Shown in pieces: positions 45,639 to 58,321 of a DNA stretch of 64,000 bases. The notes beneath the pieces are model-generated. The model did no database searches, was not told the origin of the DNA, and worked only from the letters and a program-made list of their open reading frames with translations. The stretch's first letter is position 1; each line of letters begins with the position of its first letter. The stretch spans positions 11,009,001-11,073,000 of the forward strand of contig CM055605.1 of NCBI GenBank assembly GCA_029379385.1. The letters are read 5' to 3'. This DNA comes from Quillaja saponaria. Taxonomy: Eukaryota > Streptophyta > Magnoliopsida > Fabales > Quillajaceae. Position numbers and translations under genes: made by a program.

Positions 45639-48600
45639 TCAGCTAACACTTTCTCCACAATAAATCGATAATTCAAAGGGAATTTCAGTTCCCAGATTGA
45701 ATCTGTTAAAGAAGCTCTTCAAAATGCTCAGTTCAAGCGATTCAGCCTGCAAATGTGAAATGGACCCAAACACATTAATACCAAAGTCACACAACTCTCT
45801 GTCATAGTATAGATTAATGGGAAGAACATAATAAGAAACTCAAGAGCTCAAAAAAGTAATAAATAGCTAATTCAGAGCCCTTATGATGCAAAAGCAAATT
45901 TTGAGACAGAAAAACTTACCAGCACAACTTAGTGCAGTCCAAAAAAAAACATAGTAGCTATATTAAATATTGGTGAAATGCAAACAGTGTTGTCCCTGAA
46001 TTTTTTAGTTGTGGCTGTTGAAATGGAACATAGAGCTGACTCAAGAGCCAATAAGATGACTCACTAATGGAATTTTCTACGGTTTGATAGAATTTTGCAA
46101 CTAATACGAATTAGCACCATGTGAAGGAAAGTTATCAAAAATGAAGAGATAATATTATAAACTACATTAGGGACCTAGGTAGAATTTGGTCAAAGGAAGG
46201 TAAGTGTCATCATTTGTGAACCACAAAAACTTGCAAACAAGCATTGGACAAACAAGCATTGGACAAGTGGTCAGTAAAATGAAATTGAACTAATCCTAAT
46301 TAGCTTTCAATACATAAAGACTTGTCCATCAAACTAATTGGCATACTCAGAAAAAGAAAATTAAATTAATGTTTTTTCCCTTCTAAAGACCATACGGCAT
46401 ACACCATTGGAATCTGCTTTAATTGCAAAACAACCATGTTATCTTCTAAACTCCAAATTTCTTATACTAATAAACATAGAGGGGGTCGGAAAAAGAGTCC
46501 ACTTTCGATCTAGGATTAAAATATCATTTTGAGGTACCGCATTGGTATGTACATAAAGGGAAACATACAGAAAATACAGGTAAAAGTTGTACAATTACAA
46601 AAAGATATGGAAAAAAATATATATAATAATACATATTTATAAGCTTAAGGTGTATTATATTTAGAAAGGTGTTTGTATTTGATTATAATCTGGTCAAACC
46701 TGGTTATAATCAAATAATATAGATGTTCAATACTTGGTTAGGAATCTTTTAGATTATAATCATATTATTTTTCTAATTTTTTTATTTTAATCAAAAAAAT
46801 AAATAAATAAAGAATTTGATGCTTTTTCGTTTAGAATCAGGTTTCATAATAATTAGGTTTGACCACGAAAAAGACTAGAATATCCATATTATCTTCATAA
46901 ATGACATATTGCATTCTAACACCATTAATACATCTCCCACAACTTATCCAATGTTAGGACCTCTACTCTATTTTCTCGGTTTAAGAATAATAATTTGATA
47001 TTAATTTTTCACATTTTATATATATGAAAAAAATTAATTAAATTATTTTTATATTATTTTATTTTATCAATAAAGAAACATTGTCGAATCAGACATAACA
47101 TAATTATTTCATGTCTTTTTTGGTAATTTTGACAATTCTTTTAATTAATTATTTTATAGGTTATAAACAATTATTACCAAACATTATAAACAACTTATAA
47201 TATTATAATCTAAAACTCGATTATAATCAAATAATTATAAGCAAAAACAAGTAGTCTCTTAATTGGACATGTTTTTTACATTTAAAATAAATATAAAATT
47301 AAATAACTCAAAATAAAAATATAACAATGAAATTGTTATTATAAAAGCTCATTTTCAAGTCCACTATACCCACTTCATTTAAATCCCGATTGAATTGTCC
47401 ACCCTTCCCACTCAAGCACAGTGGCACGCCATAAATTTAAGGCATACGAAAGGTCTAGTTTCCAACCACCCCAACTACACAGACAATACTTTTCATTCAT
47501 CTTCTCAATCAATACAGCACCTTTCTCTGTTTCCTTTATAAAAAAATTATTTCTCTAGCTTTACTCTCTCTCTTTGTAAGTGTTTCTACTTTCCACCAAA
47601 AGCGCGCATCAGGCTCACAAGGCAAGAGACTCCAGCCTCTCACCTCTACACCCCTCAGGCAAGCTTCATTCATTCAAGTTCAACCTAGGTTCTTCAGGCA
47701 CGCGCCTAAATCCCATCAAGCTTGTGCCTAGCTCCTAGGCTTTTAGTTGGATACTTGTTGGACCTACTAAAAATTTTGAAAGCAAAAGCACTAATTTTAT
47801 TATTTTTGGCTTAGAGATAGTTTTTACTGTTGAACTTATTATTGGACTACTTAATGAACCTTTTGTCTTTAATTAACTTTTTTCTTTTTCTATTTTTTTA
47901 CTTGGAATTCTTGCCTATAGCAATTTTTTTCCCTATTACGCTAGATTTTACTTGATGGAAGCCAGAAATTCTTGCTTGTAGCATTTTTTTTAGTGCTTTC
48001 TTTAGTAGAACGTCTGGCAAAATTCAGGCAAGATCTGAACTTGACTTCACAAGATCCAACCCATTTCATTTCTTCAGAATTCAGCAATGGAGGAAGAACT
48101 GGAACTGTTACATGCTAAGGACAAGAAGGAAATGATGGCTGGTGCAATACAACCCGATTTTGTGTCAATCTTCTCTCTATCTTGGACAATACCTTTTGAA
48201 ACTTCAATATATCAATCAAAAAGGATGACTGTTGAAAGTTAACTCTTTTTTCATCATGAAACCGGCACAAACCGACCTTAACAACATATTTTGTTCCATG
48301 TGGAAAGGGATATATGATTTGTCACTATTATTTTAAAAAAACTTTCATCATTAATTCTTGCAAAATATTTCCATGGCCTCAATCAGGTAGAATATATACT
48401 AATCTCAGTGGTATTGACAAAACAAAATTGCCTACAACAAAATATAAACACTAAAACTTGACAAAGATACTAGTTAGCTGGAAAAAAATGTGCAGCTACT
48501 AAAGACGCCAAATTTGAAAGCCCATATTCAAAACATGGATCAAATCCCTAATTTTAACATTGTAAAGACTCAGATAATGAAATTTGTGATTTAATAAAAC

Positions 48601-48773
48601 CCTAATGAATATCTCAAAAAATAAAATAGAGAGGTCCAATATGAATTACAAAACTGAAAATCTCAATCAGATGACATGCAATTACAGACCATAAACGGGA
48701 GAGAAGAACTGACCATGTAACCATGTGTTGGAATCAGAGAATTGAGAAATATGCATTCAGCTTCTACACCCAT
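45639..48773 (-). CDS. Candidate two-exon small gene, unrecognised
   Basis: Exon 1 at 48773-48714 starts after a CT-rich leader and encodes MGVEAECIFLNSLIPTHGYM, ending ATG|GTCAGT. Exon 2 at 45746-45639 follows a TTTGCAG acceptor and encodes AESLELSILKSFFNRFNLGT plus 15 residues and a stop. The phases join (phase 0), giving 55 aa across a 3-kb intron that contains a probable MITE. No family is recognised, more exons may exist, and this could be a gene fragment or chance. Confidence 0.22.
46655..47250. mobile_element. Possible MITE with TTTGATTATAATC ends
   Basis: TTTGATTATAATC near the left edge (46680) also occurs inverted within the AT-rich right edge at 47190-47240 (GATTATAATCAAATAATTAT). 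Inverted subterminal words are frequent. Terminal repeats are imperfect and no duplication is certain. Confidence 0.4.
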
Positions 48774-48944
48774 AGGCGGGAGCGAGAAAGAGTGAAAGAC
48801 AGAAGCAAAGAAATGGGGCTTGCCTTTCGCAGATGTTACTCCGCCAGACCACCATTTGCAATTCTTCTTTTTCAAATAAGCCACCGTTAACACGAAACCG
48901 AGACCCAACCAGACTACCAGAGTAGTTGGGATCTCAAAAAACAA

Positions 48945-50136
48945 AAAAAATTACACTGTCCTCGGATTACTGAAAGCAACACTTAAACTCTAAATTTTGG
49001 AATGCAAAACACCACCTTTATTTAATAAATGAAAAACTAATGGTAGAAAAAAATACTAATAATTCAAAACAAAATAAACTATTAAAATATTTAATTATAA
49101 ATTTTACTATTTTTAAATACTTACCTGTTCTATATTGCTCTCTATTTTTGCTTATTTCTTCTAAATGGAAATATGGGTTAAACTTTTTTTTTAATTTAAT
49201 TTATTCTTTTTAATTAAAAAAATAGTTTACACATTATAAGTAAATTAGTATTTCTTATTGCTACCTCAAATAGAAAAATAAAACTTTCAATACTGTTAAA
49301 AAGTCATAAGTTTTAACTTTATAAGATAAATAAGTCGTAATTTTAAGATTTTTTTTCAACTAAGCCTTAAATTTAAAATAAAAATTATTTTTTTTTTACC
49401 ATTTATGCTTTTGTATTTTTCTAAATCTTTTAGGTTCAAAATATCAATTGAATAGTAAATAAAAACATATAGTATAAATTAAAAAATTATAAGTTTGTTA
49501 TATAATAATTAATGAAAACATTAAATTTTAAAAAAAATTATAAGATATTTTCATCCTCTTATTTCACAATAATTTCCTATCTTAAAGAAAAAAAAATTAT
49601 TTTCAATACTAGATTTATATATATCACTTGTTTAACTTTTATTTCTTACAAATGTTTGAATTTATTCTTTAAATTTATATAGTTTTTATTTTAGAGTTGT
49701 TCATATCATATGATCAAATAAAATAAAACAAAACAATTCAACCTTATTTTATTTAATATTAAAATTAAAATGTATTTGTATATATGTTGTAAAATATTTT
49801 CTTCATATTTTATGAAAAATAATATAATATAATTAAACAAATTGAGTAAAATATATAGTTCTATTAGGATTAAAAAACTAAAAATAGGTGACAATATAGC
49901 TTGAGATTTTATAACTATTCTCGGACTATACCTAATGTCAAATTCACTCAATTCAATCGATCAGTGCATCATATGTCTGAAGGTATTAGGTCTCTAAAGG
50001 ACTTTCCTTAGGGGGTCATCTGTATGAAAGTATATAGTGTGGGTTTAGAAGTAGGGGCGCAGCTTCCTTGCAGATATAAGTACTGGTTGTTGCTCCTTGT
50101 TATTTTCCTAGACTTAACACTGAACTGACTACAACA
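48945..50136. other. Very AT-rich spacer
   Basis: Long A/T runs with no coding domain. 49960-50136 may hold the remains of the left end of the truncated Tat element. Confidence 0.5.
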
Positions 50137-51070
50137 TCAGACACCTATAAATATAGAACTAGGGTTTCCCCAGGCACCTGATCTCTTTAGTACAAGCATC
50201 AGCGTCAAGTATTCCTTCAATGCTTGAAAAGCCATTTCATAATCTATCGTCCATTCAAAGGCCTTCTTCAATGACTTAAAAAAGGGAAAACACCAATTTG
50301 CTGATTTTGACATGAATCTAACCATGGCGACAATCAGACCTATAAGTCTTTGCACATCTTTTAACTTTTTAGGAAATTTCCATGTTAAGTATGGCCCTAA
50401 TATTCTTTGGGTTTGCTTCAATCTGCCTAGTAGTGACCATGAAGCCCAAAAACTTCCCAGTTAAGGCACCGAAAGTATATTCTGTAAGGTTGAGTTTCAT
50501 CCTATATGTGGTCAACACTTCAAATGCCTACTTCAAATCTTCCACGAGACTTTTCTCGGCTACTTTTCATAAGCATATCCTCAACATATACCTCCATGTT
50601 TTTCCATATTCGGTCTTTAAATACCTTGCTAACCAGGCATTGGTAAGTTGCCCCTACATTTTTTAAACTAAATGGCATCATCCTATAATAATATATGCCT
50701 CATTTGGTTATAAAGGTTGTATTTTCCTGGTCTTCTTCTGCCATCAATATTTGATTGTACCCAGAATATGCATCCATGAAACTTAATAGTTCATCACCTG
50801 ATGAACTGTCCACCAATCCTGGAAAGGGGAAAACTATCCTTAGGACACGCCTTATTAAGATCTGTGAAGTCTATATACATCTTCCACTTCGCATTTACCT
50901 TTTTAACCATAACTATATTAGGAGCCACTTTGGATAGTCTACCTCCTTGACTGAAACCTGATTCCAATAACCTGTCAACTTCTTTAGTGATAGCCTTTTG
51001 TATGTCAAGTACAAAGTTTCTCTTTTTTTGTCAGACCATCTTCATATCAAGGTTTATGCTTAGCTAGTGG
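50137..51070 (-). pseudogene. RT and RNase H start of the truncated Tat element
   Basis: Reads MMPFSLKNVGATYQCLVSKV and NMEVYVEDMLMKS at about 50590, then KKLKDVQRLIGLIVAMVRFM and FEWTIDYEMAFQALKEYLT, the RT thumb and RNase H connection. The YVDD active site has become YVED. Confidence 0.85.
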
Positions 51071-51448
51071 CTTGTAACTGTAGGGGCTATGGCAAGGCAT
51101 ATCCTGCACTGACCAAGCAAAAACAGACTTGTGTTCTTTTAAAAATCTGATCAAGTCATTTCATACGTCTAAGGTAACTTATGTACCTACTATATTTTTT
51201 GTTCTGGGTCTTCTTCATATAACTGTAATGGCTCAAAGAGCCCTACCGATTCTTCTTTCTTCAGAAGGTCCAACTTTTTTTTCTTGACAGAGGTCTTATA
51301 AGTCTTCAATAGATAAAACTTTCAGTGTGTTTCCTCTTTAAAGCAAGAGATATAACATTGCCGAGTTGTTTTTTGGGCTCCCTCTAATTTTGTCTACCAC
51401 ATTCGGGGTTAAAAACTTCAAACATACAAGCCGCTGTGAAAGGATCGC

Positions 51449-51730
51449 CTAGGCAGTGGCCAGAAAAAAGGTCTGGCGAAAGTGGTGTTGTAAGCTAATG
51501 CCATCCTTACTTACGCAAAAGTTTACTGTCATAGTTTTCTTGTAACCCCTATCATCTAAAGTTACAAGGAGCTCTATTGTTCCTTCCACACCCACAAATT
51601 CTCCATTGAAACATACTAAAGTTATGTCAAAAGGTTTCAACCTAGCGGGGTCAATAGCCATTTGTTCATACCAGTTCACATAAAGAATATCTGTTAAACT
51701 GCCATTGTCAATGAGAACCTTCGCACCAAG
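51449..51730 (-). pseudogene. Protease of the truncated Tat element
   Basis: Upstream of MNWYEQMAIDPARLKPFDIT the frame gives VLIDNGSLTDIL-like residues at about 51700, the usual Tat protease active-site region, followed by VCFNGEFVGVEGTIELLVTL. Confidence 0.8.
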
Positions 51731-51908
51731 TAATTACATATGCTAGTGCTTATTACAAAGACATCGTCATGTGGGATCTCAAGCCCATTCAAATCATCAT
51801 TTGAGAAAAAGATCATGCGAGTGAAGATGATTACCTCGTGATCTCTTGCATACTTCATTTACCACAAAAGGTCTCTTGGCTTAATTTTTCCTGGTAATGT
51901 CATTAAGC

Positions 51909-51918
51909 CCCCCCCCCC
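51909..51918. repeat. Poly-C run
   Basis: A run of ten or more C in otherwise AT-rich retroelement DNA. Confidence 0.9.
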
Positions 51919-52379
51919 CCTATACACCACTTGAAATTGTATAAATAGTGGCCACAACCTTATCTATATTGCGATCACCATCGGGGGAGGTGTTATGGGA
52001 TTTAACGGCATGACCATGGTGATCATGACGGTCATCTAGTCTTCGTTGTTAAAACCTGTATCTTTCATCCTAACATCTAGGTGGTGTTGCCCCTTGTAAG
52101 TGTTCTTTGAGATATCATTTCTTTATTAAATCCTTGATTTCATTCTTCAAGTGAAAACAATCGTTGGTGTTATGCCCAAGGCTTCTATGAAATGCACAAT
52201 TTGTTAGGGTCCCCGATAACTTTCTTGCTCTTACTCCATTAAGGGAAAATTATCATATCTTATACCATTAACACTATTGATGGTGACTTGTCCAAGGCAC
52301 AATAGGTATGGTAGTTGTGAGCTACCAATGTTGTTTTATCCCACCTGGTATCTTTTTTATGGTGGCGAAGAAACTGAGC

Positions 52380-55250
52380 CCTTTTAAAGACTTATCATGA
52401 CGATTCTTATAGGGCTCTTTCAGCATCCTCTGCATTAATATACTCTTCTACCTTATTCATCAACTCTTCGAATGTCTTCAGTGTTCTCATTTTCAGATTG
52501 TATTGGAACTTTCTTAATTTAAGTCATGCCTTTAGTGTAGTTATGATAACTTGCAAATTGACATCCCCCTACTTCAAGTACAACTTTATTAAACCTAGCA
52601 ATGTAGTCCTTTAGAGACCCGTTTTCTCCTTGTCTAATGAATAAGAGGTTCATAGAATCTATCTTCTACCTCTTATTTATCATGAAATGCCTCCTGAAGG
52701 CAACTAATAATTGATCAAAACTTAAGATAGAGTTTTTGCACAGTTGAGCAAACCTATAGAGCAGAGGTGAATGCCCAAGCACATTATATGATCCGTGTTG
52801 GGAAAATTAAACATAATGCATCATATGCATACACAGCAGAATAATTAAATTTTCCTAAACAAGACCAATAGGCGAATCAAACAATTATATAATAAATAAA
52901 AGCATAATATTAATTACTAACCTTTGAAGCTTTCCTTGATGCAACTAGTTTGATTGTTTAGCATGGATGCTTGGAGTTCCTTTTTGGTTTCTCAAAACAA
53001 CACTCCCAATCAAACATATAAATCAGATCAATGTGTTAGTAGTTATTCAAGTGTATAGCATATAATGTTGAAATCCATACAATTTATCATTAAAACCTAA
53101 AACCTTTATATACGATCAAAGGAAGTTGGTTTGACCCTCAGGATACATGCTAGCTCCCACTCGTTTGAATCTTCAATAGAGGAGGTTGATTTTGAAGTAA
53201 GAACATATTTGCTTCAAGATATGGATTTTGGCTATGGATTATGGCTTGAACAAGAACATTTCTTTGCTAAAAATAATGGCCAAAAATCTCAAGTCTCTCA
53301 CAATTGTGAATTGTTTCTAACTTGCTTTGGTTAGGACATCTTAGCCGAAATCCCCTTTATGTTTAAATAAGTGATGGCTAGGGTTTGATTAATTGGATCC
53401 ATATGTGTTAGATTCTAATTAAACCCAAAGCCCAATACCCCTTAGTAACCCATAAACCTATCAGGATTGCTAATAAGTCTTTTTGACTCCTAATAGCTCA
53501 ATTCTGATTACAATTCTCACTAGATCTTTTTCTGGACTTTCAAGAAAACCAATCTTGCCATATACATATAACGATTGTCATATTACACTCATGTATTTGG
53601 AACTTAACAATTAACTCCAAATATCTATTAATCCTTCAAGGTTTATTACCTAAATCAATTATAGTGTGTAACCTATTAGGTTCTCTTACACATTAACAAT
53701 AAATGTAATTGGATACTTTCTAAGAAGAATTGTTAAATTAAAACTTTTTTACTTCAACTTACATTTATAGATCAAGATTGACAGGTAGAAATGTATAATG
53801 TCTACCCGAGTACAAGTAAAGTTAAGATACATGGATCAAACGTTTCAGTGCTTGGTTACTGTGTAATTTAATTCTTTCACCATTCATATCTTGAGTTAGA
53901 CATAGGGCATGGATTCTAGTGTCAACTCTAACTTTGTTTAAATCCTATTAGCACTTGAAACCAGGTCTATATTTTGTTCCTCAAAAAGATTAAAGAAAAT
54001 ACTTTTCTCAATCTTTTTCACTTTGCAAAGATTTCCATAACAAGACATGCTTATTTCAAGATGCCACGAAATATTCGTGCTCTTTACTGAGGATGATGAA
54101 TTTTTTGTCAATCATTCATGTACCTTCATATGCTTCACTACATATCCAACTATCACCTATGTATCATCCTTTTAATAGGACAAGTGAAGTGAAATCAGAG
54201 CATGTAGATTCACATATAAGGAACTAAAATGATCTCAAGTCAAATGATCACTTATACCACCAATATTTTGAGAACTTTCATTGACACATGAGTAAAGATT
54301 CCAAATGATTTCTCAGCATAGGTTAATTCAATGTACTTGTTCAATTAATTAACAAACACTCATATGTTTGCATCAACATGCTTATAGTTATGAGATCACT
54401 ACTCTCTTCATAAAAGAAAGACATAACATATGCTAGTATCGAAAAATTATCAATATCCCTACTCTTGATGATTCAGTGACTAAGTATAATTTAGAATAAT
54501 ACTATATGCTTGACACATCTCACAATTATGATCAACATCATAATCATGCATACATAACTATTATTTTTAGGAACTTTAAGCATGATTATAGCAAATCTCA
54601 TTGAAACGCATATATAAAGTATGCTTAAATAATATAATTTCATGCATAAATACAAATGAATATGCTAATACAACTAACTATTGATTAACTCGTAAAAATT
54701 AATACTAACAATCTTATATCTCCTGAAATAGCATTAAAGATTCAAAGCATGTGACAAATTCATTTGGTTCCGAAGTCTCATTTTGTGGCTCCAGATTTGG
54801 CATTTTAAACCTATTAGCGTAGGAAATTTCAATACATCATTGAAGAAAGGGTGCCACTAGGAGTATAAGGCATGAACGACCAGTGTAGTGGGGGTTCGGT
54901 TATTCTTTTTATCCTCGAACTACAACTGGAAAGTTTTGAGGTGAATTAATTCTCTCTTCATCTCTCAGTCGATCCTCAATCTCCCTAAAGCATTCTCAAG
55001 AGGTTTCTACCTGGTCATCCCATAATAACTCTTTGCCAGTGGCGATATCCTCAAGGCTAAAATTATTGCAGATTGGGAAAGGTGGTGTTAATCCAATCTT
55101 GTCAAATAGAGCCTAAACAGCTAAAATCAAAGTTTGGAACTATTGTTGTATAACCGATGGATCTGGAAGTGGAGAGGTGGTGGGTGTTGGGTCTTCGTTG
55201 AGGCGTTCCTTTCCTGTGAGTACTCTCTACTCTTTGACCTAATCATCAGT
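52380..55250 (-). pseudogene. gag of the truncated Tat element, interrupted
   Basis: Fragments at about 52740-52400 (FDQLLVAFRRHFMINK-type residues) continue beyond the 52796-54710 insertion to about 54780 and further. The frame is broken by stops and by the insertion. Confidence 0.65.
52796..54710. mobile_element. Probable solo LTR (1.9 kb) within gag
   Basis: Begins TGTTGGGAAAATT and ends ATACTAACA, matching TG...CA LTR ends, and splits the gag sequence of the host element. Flanking ATCCG and ATCTT agree at three of five positions, so a decayed target duplication is possible but not proven. No coding domain is visible. Size and composition would fit a long copia LTR. Confidence 0.55.
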
Positions 55251-55338
55251 GGCCATTCTTGACATAGGGTACTTACGGGTGGAAAGTGTTTAAGGTAAGT
55301 GTCTAGAAATGGTTTGGTTAGGGTAATTCAGTTGGTGG

Positions 55339-55360
55339 TGTTCCCATGAATGCCACCAAT
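55339..55360 (-). promoter_or_regulatory. Primer-binding site of the truncated Tat element
   Basis: The minus strand reads TTGGTGGCATTCATGGGAAC directly after the LTR end CTCTGACA, a Tat-like site related to the one at 32977-32994. Confidence 0.6.
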
Positions 55361-55760
55361 GTCAGAGCAGAATTTGTTCGCCCTACTTGTTTAGTGTTTA
55401 TTGGTCTATGTGTCCCCTTCATTGGTCAAACTTCAAGGATACTTGCATGGTGTATGAAAATAAAGGTCCGGGGTTAAGTCCTCTGGGGTAACCCGAAATA
55501 TTATAAGTCAAATGGTTGTATACTTTTTTTAAAAAGTCTTGCTTCCTTGCATAGATAGTGAAATCCAATAGAATGGTGACACGGGTCACTAATTGCAGTG
55601 GTAAAAAAGTTAGTATTCTTAGTTAATTGTAGCTCATTAATTGCCACGTGTCACAATCAGATTGGTTGAATGAATTATGGTACATCAAAATTGTTGAATT
55701 ATCAAATGTTGACTACAAGTGATGGCACCGTTTTGATTAAATGTCCATCTACTGAAAGGA
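55361..55760 (-). repeat. 5' LTR of the truncated Tat element, outer end uncertain
   Basis: Starts TGTCAGAGCAG on the plus strand next to the primer site. With no partner LTR in the window, the right end is a guess. Confidence 0.45.
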
Positions 55761-57584
55761 ATGAAAAATTCAAGGTCTTTGATCTTCACCATTTTGATGT
55801 CTAAAGCGATTTGACTAATTTAGATTTCCTTTCAACAGAAACTACTCTCTATTATATTTAATGCAATTCACATCATTATATTGTAACTAATCTTTGTGCA
55901 AGTTCTAGCATCAAAAAGGAAAAGGAAAAGTCTGACATCGAGTATATACCAAACAGAAAATTGAGCCTGAAATTACACAACAGTCCAATATTGAATATAA
56001 AAGAAAAAACCTTCAATGAATTAACTACAAGGATTCTGCACAATGGATTTATTCTTAGCTTTACTTTTTCCAAACAAGCAAATTCTCATAGTAACGATTA
56101 TTTTCATGAAAAGCACTATAAAGTGAAGAAATCTGATGAATATTTATGTGAGAGATCACCACAAAAGAGGAAAGAGCAAAATTAGAAGAATACAAACATG
56201 ACCCTCTCTGAGCTTAAACTTTCATATCCTTTGCTCTGTTATAAAACTTATCCAATGCTATTTGACTTTGTGATTAAGTTAATTCATTGTAATTCTTCCT
56301 TGCAAGAAAAAGATGAGTTATATATTGATACCTACAAGTTCAATCATTTGTAAAAGGCTCTGTTCACCTTGTAATTTATCAGAGGACTCTGTTCAGAGGG
56401 CATTAATCTCCTTGAAATTGATCATGAGGAACTGATCTCCTTGTAAGTGATTAAAAGGTGTTGATTTCCCATGAAAAAGTCAGAGGGTTATTGATTCCCT
56501 AAGTTAGAAAGATCAGTCGTTAATAACACTCTCAAGTTTCCTATTGATAAGTGGATTAGTCAAGAATTTTTTGTGAACTACTATAAAAATGTTGTGTCCC
56601 TACTTTACTTTCTTTATTGCTTTCTGCTATTTTGTTGCACTTCATTTTAACTAAATTCTTTACAAAGCAAAAATATTTGTAAACTATTGCATTTTAAAAT
56701 ATCAAATTATTCACCTCCCCTTCTAGTTTGCCTACTTGGACCAATAAAATAATAGAAATAAAAAAAAAGAGTAAATTACTTCGGTCTCTCATGAATTATG
56801 TTGTTATTACATGGACATTCCCTCTATTTTTAAAATCTACACAAATCTCAAATCTCAAAACTTGAAACAAATTACAATTAAACCCAAATTTCAAAATTTG
56901 AGACAAACTTCCTAAAATACCCTTATGGTCATATTTTGAAGAGATACATATGATACTTGTTTTATTATTAAACTTAAAATAAAATATAAACCAAAATTGA
57001 ATTATTGATCCTTCTTAAAATTAAAAATAATGTTATAAAATGCTACTAATTTTTTGAAGAATATGAAATTCTAACCAAATGTAGATAGCATTTTTTTTTT
57101 ATTAAAAAAAAATAAAAGAAATTGTATAATTATTTTAAGAATGGTTATCAATTTTATTTTATTTATATATCATTTTTAATTGAATAATAATATGTTGACA
57201 TGAATAATTTTAAATTTTTATGTATCTCGTAATATGAATAAATTGAGTGTATTTTAGATATTGTCTTAATTTTAAATTTTAATAGAAGTAAGTGTAGAAT
57301 TTAAAAATATAGAGAAGATCCGTGTAATATAAAAATAAAAAATAAAAAAAAATCAAAAGAGATTGAATTAATCTACTCTAAAAAGAAAAATTAATAAATT
57401 ATGATCGGATCTAGTGTTACATCGTTAACATCAACTTCCTTCTAATTAAAGTACAAATTTGACATCCACTCATAAATATGGATAATATTTTTATGTAAAA
57501 AATGCATACAAATGAGGATAGCATATTATCTATAACTTATAAGATATGACCATGTATTTTTTATAATAATGTTGATAATTATTA
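55761..57584. other. AT-rich spacer before block B
   Basis: No gene or element recognised. 56360-56520 shows loosely repeated phrases about CTTGTAA and TCAGAGG. Confidence 0.4.
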
Positions 57585-58321
57585 ATTCCTTTCTATAAAT
57601 TATAATTATTTGTTATTAGAAACAGAATTAACTCTATTGAAAATATAATAAATACAATTTTATAAACGAAGTTGGAAAGGAAGTATTATCTATAAAAAAA
57701 ATCCTATTTAAAAAAATTAAAAACAAACAAAACCCATATAAAAATTGAAGTTTTTATCTATAGGCTCCAGTGTCAGAAAATTCAAACCTGGTTATCTATT
57801 CCTATCCTGGCATGCAATTGTGATCACGAGTCAAAGTAAGCAATTGTGATCATGAGTCAAAGTAAGAGAACACCAAAATAAAAGAATTCGTTGCTCCATT
57901 TTTATAGCCCATAATGCAGAACTCATGCCACGTACCCAATTGTGTTCTCCTTCAAACAGAAGTTTGAATTTTGCATTTTCCGTAACAGAGAGAATATTTT
58001 AGAAGAGGTCAGCTCCCCTTTGCAAGTTCACTATAAGCATTTTATCTTTCAAAACTAAAAGGTCTACAAAAAGAAAAAGAAAAGGAAAAGTTTATTCATG
58101 GGAAAATCCTTTTTGAAAGACTACAGTTTGGTTCTTGCTACATTTATTTGTCTGCTTTACCTGTGAATTGAAGCTAAAAGGACAAAGAAAAAGGGGGAGA
58201 AATCCCACAGAACTGAAAATCTTAGTAACCGCTGTCTGATCCATCAACAAAACAGAGGAAAACAACAAACCAAACCAAACCCAACAATCTTCAATCATCC
58301 AAACAGACCCCTTCAAAACCT

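Larger units (their letters stand above)
50137..55760 (-). mobile_element. Truncated Tat-lineage Ty3-gypsy element
   Basis: Minus-strand order from the right: LTR start near 55361, primer site, gag (interrupted by a 1.9-kb insertion), protease, RT and the beginning of RNase H at 50137. The second RNase H, integrase and 3' LTR are missing. The right limit is uncertain because no second LTR is available for comparison. Confidence 0.8.

Noticed and set aside
48663..48944. 93-aa minus-strand ORF with a hydrophobic N-terminus as a membrane protein
   Set aside because: The hydrophobic part lies in what looks like a 5' leader. The downstream ATG with a donor site gives a more plausible, though still weak, reading.
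49960..50136. Left LTR of the truncated Tat element
   Set aside because: Only scattered short words (such as GCTTCCTTGCA) resemble 55440-55560; the similarity is too weak to call a paired LTR.
53131..53334. 67-aa ORF within the 1.9-kb insertion as a gene
   Set aside because: No recognised domain, and it lies within a probable LTR.
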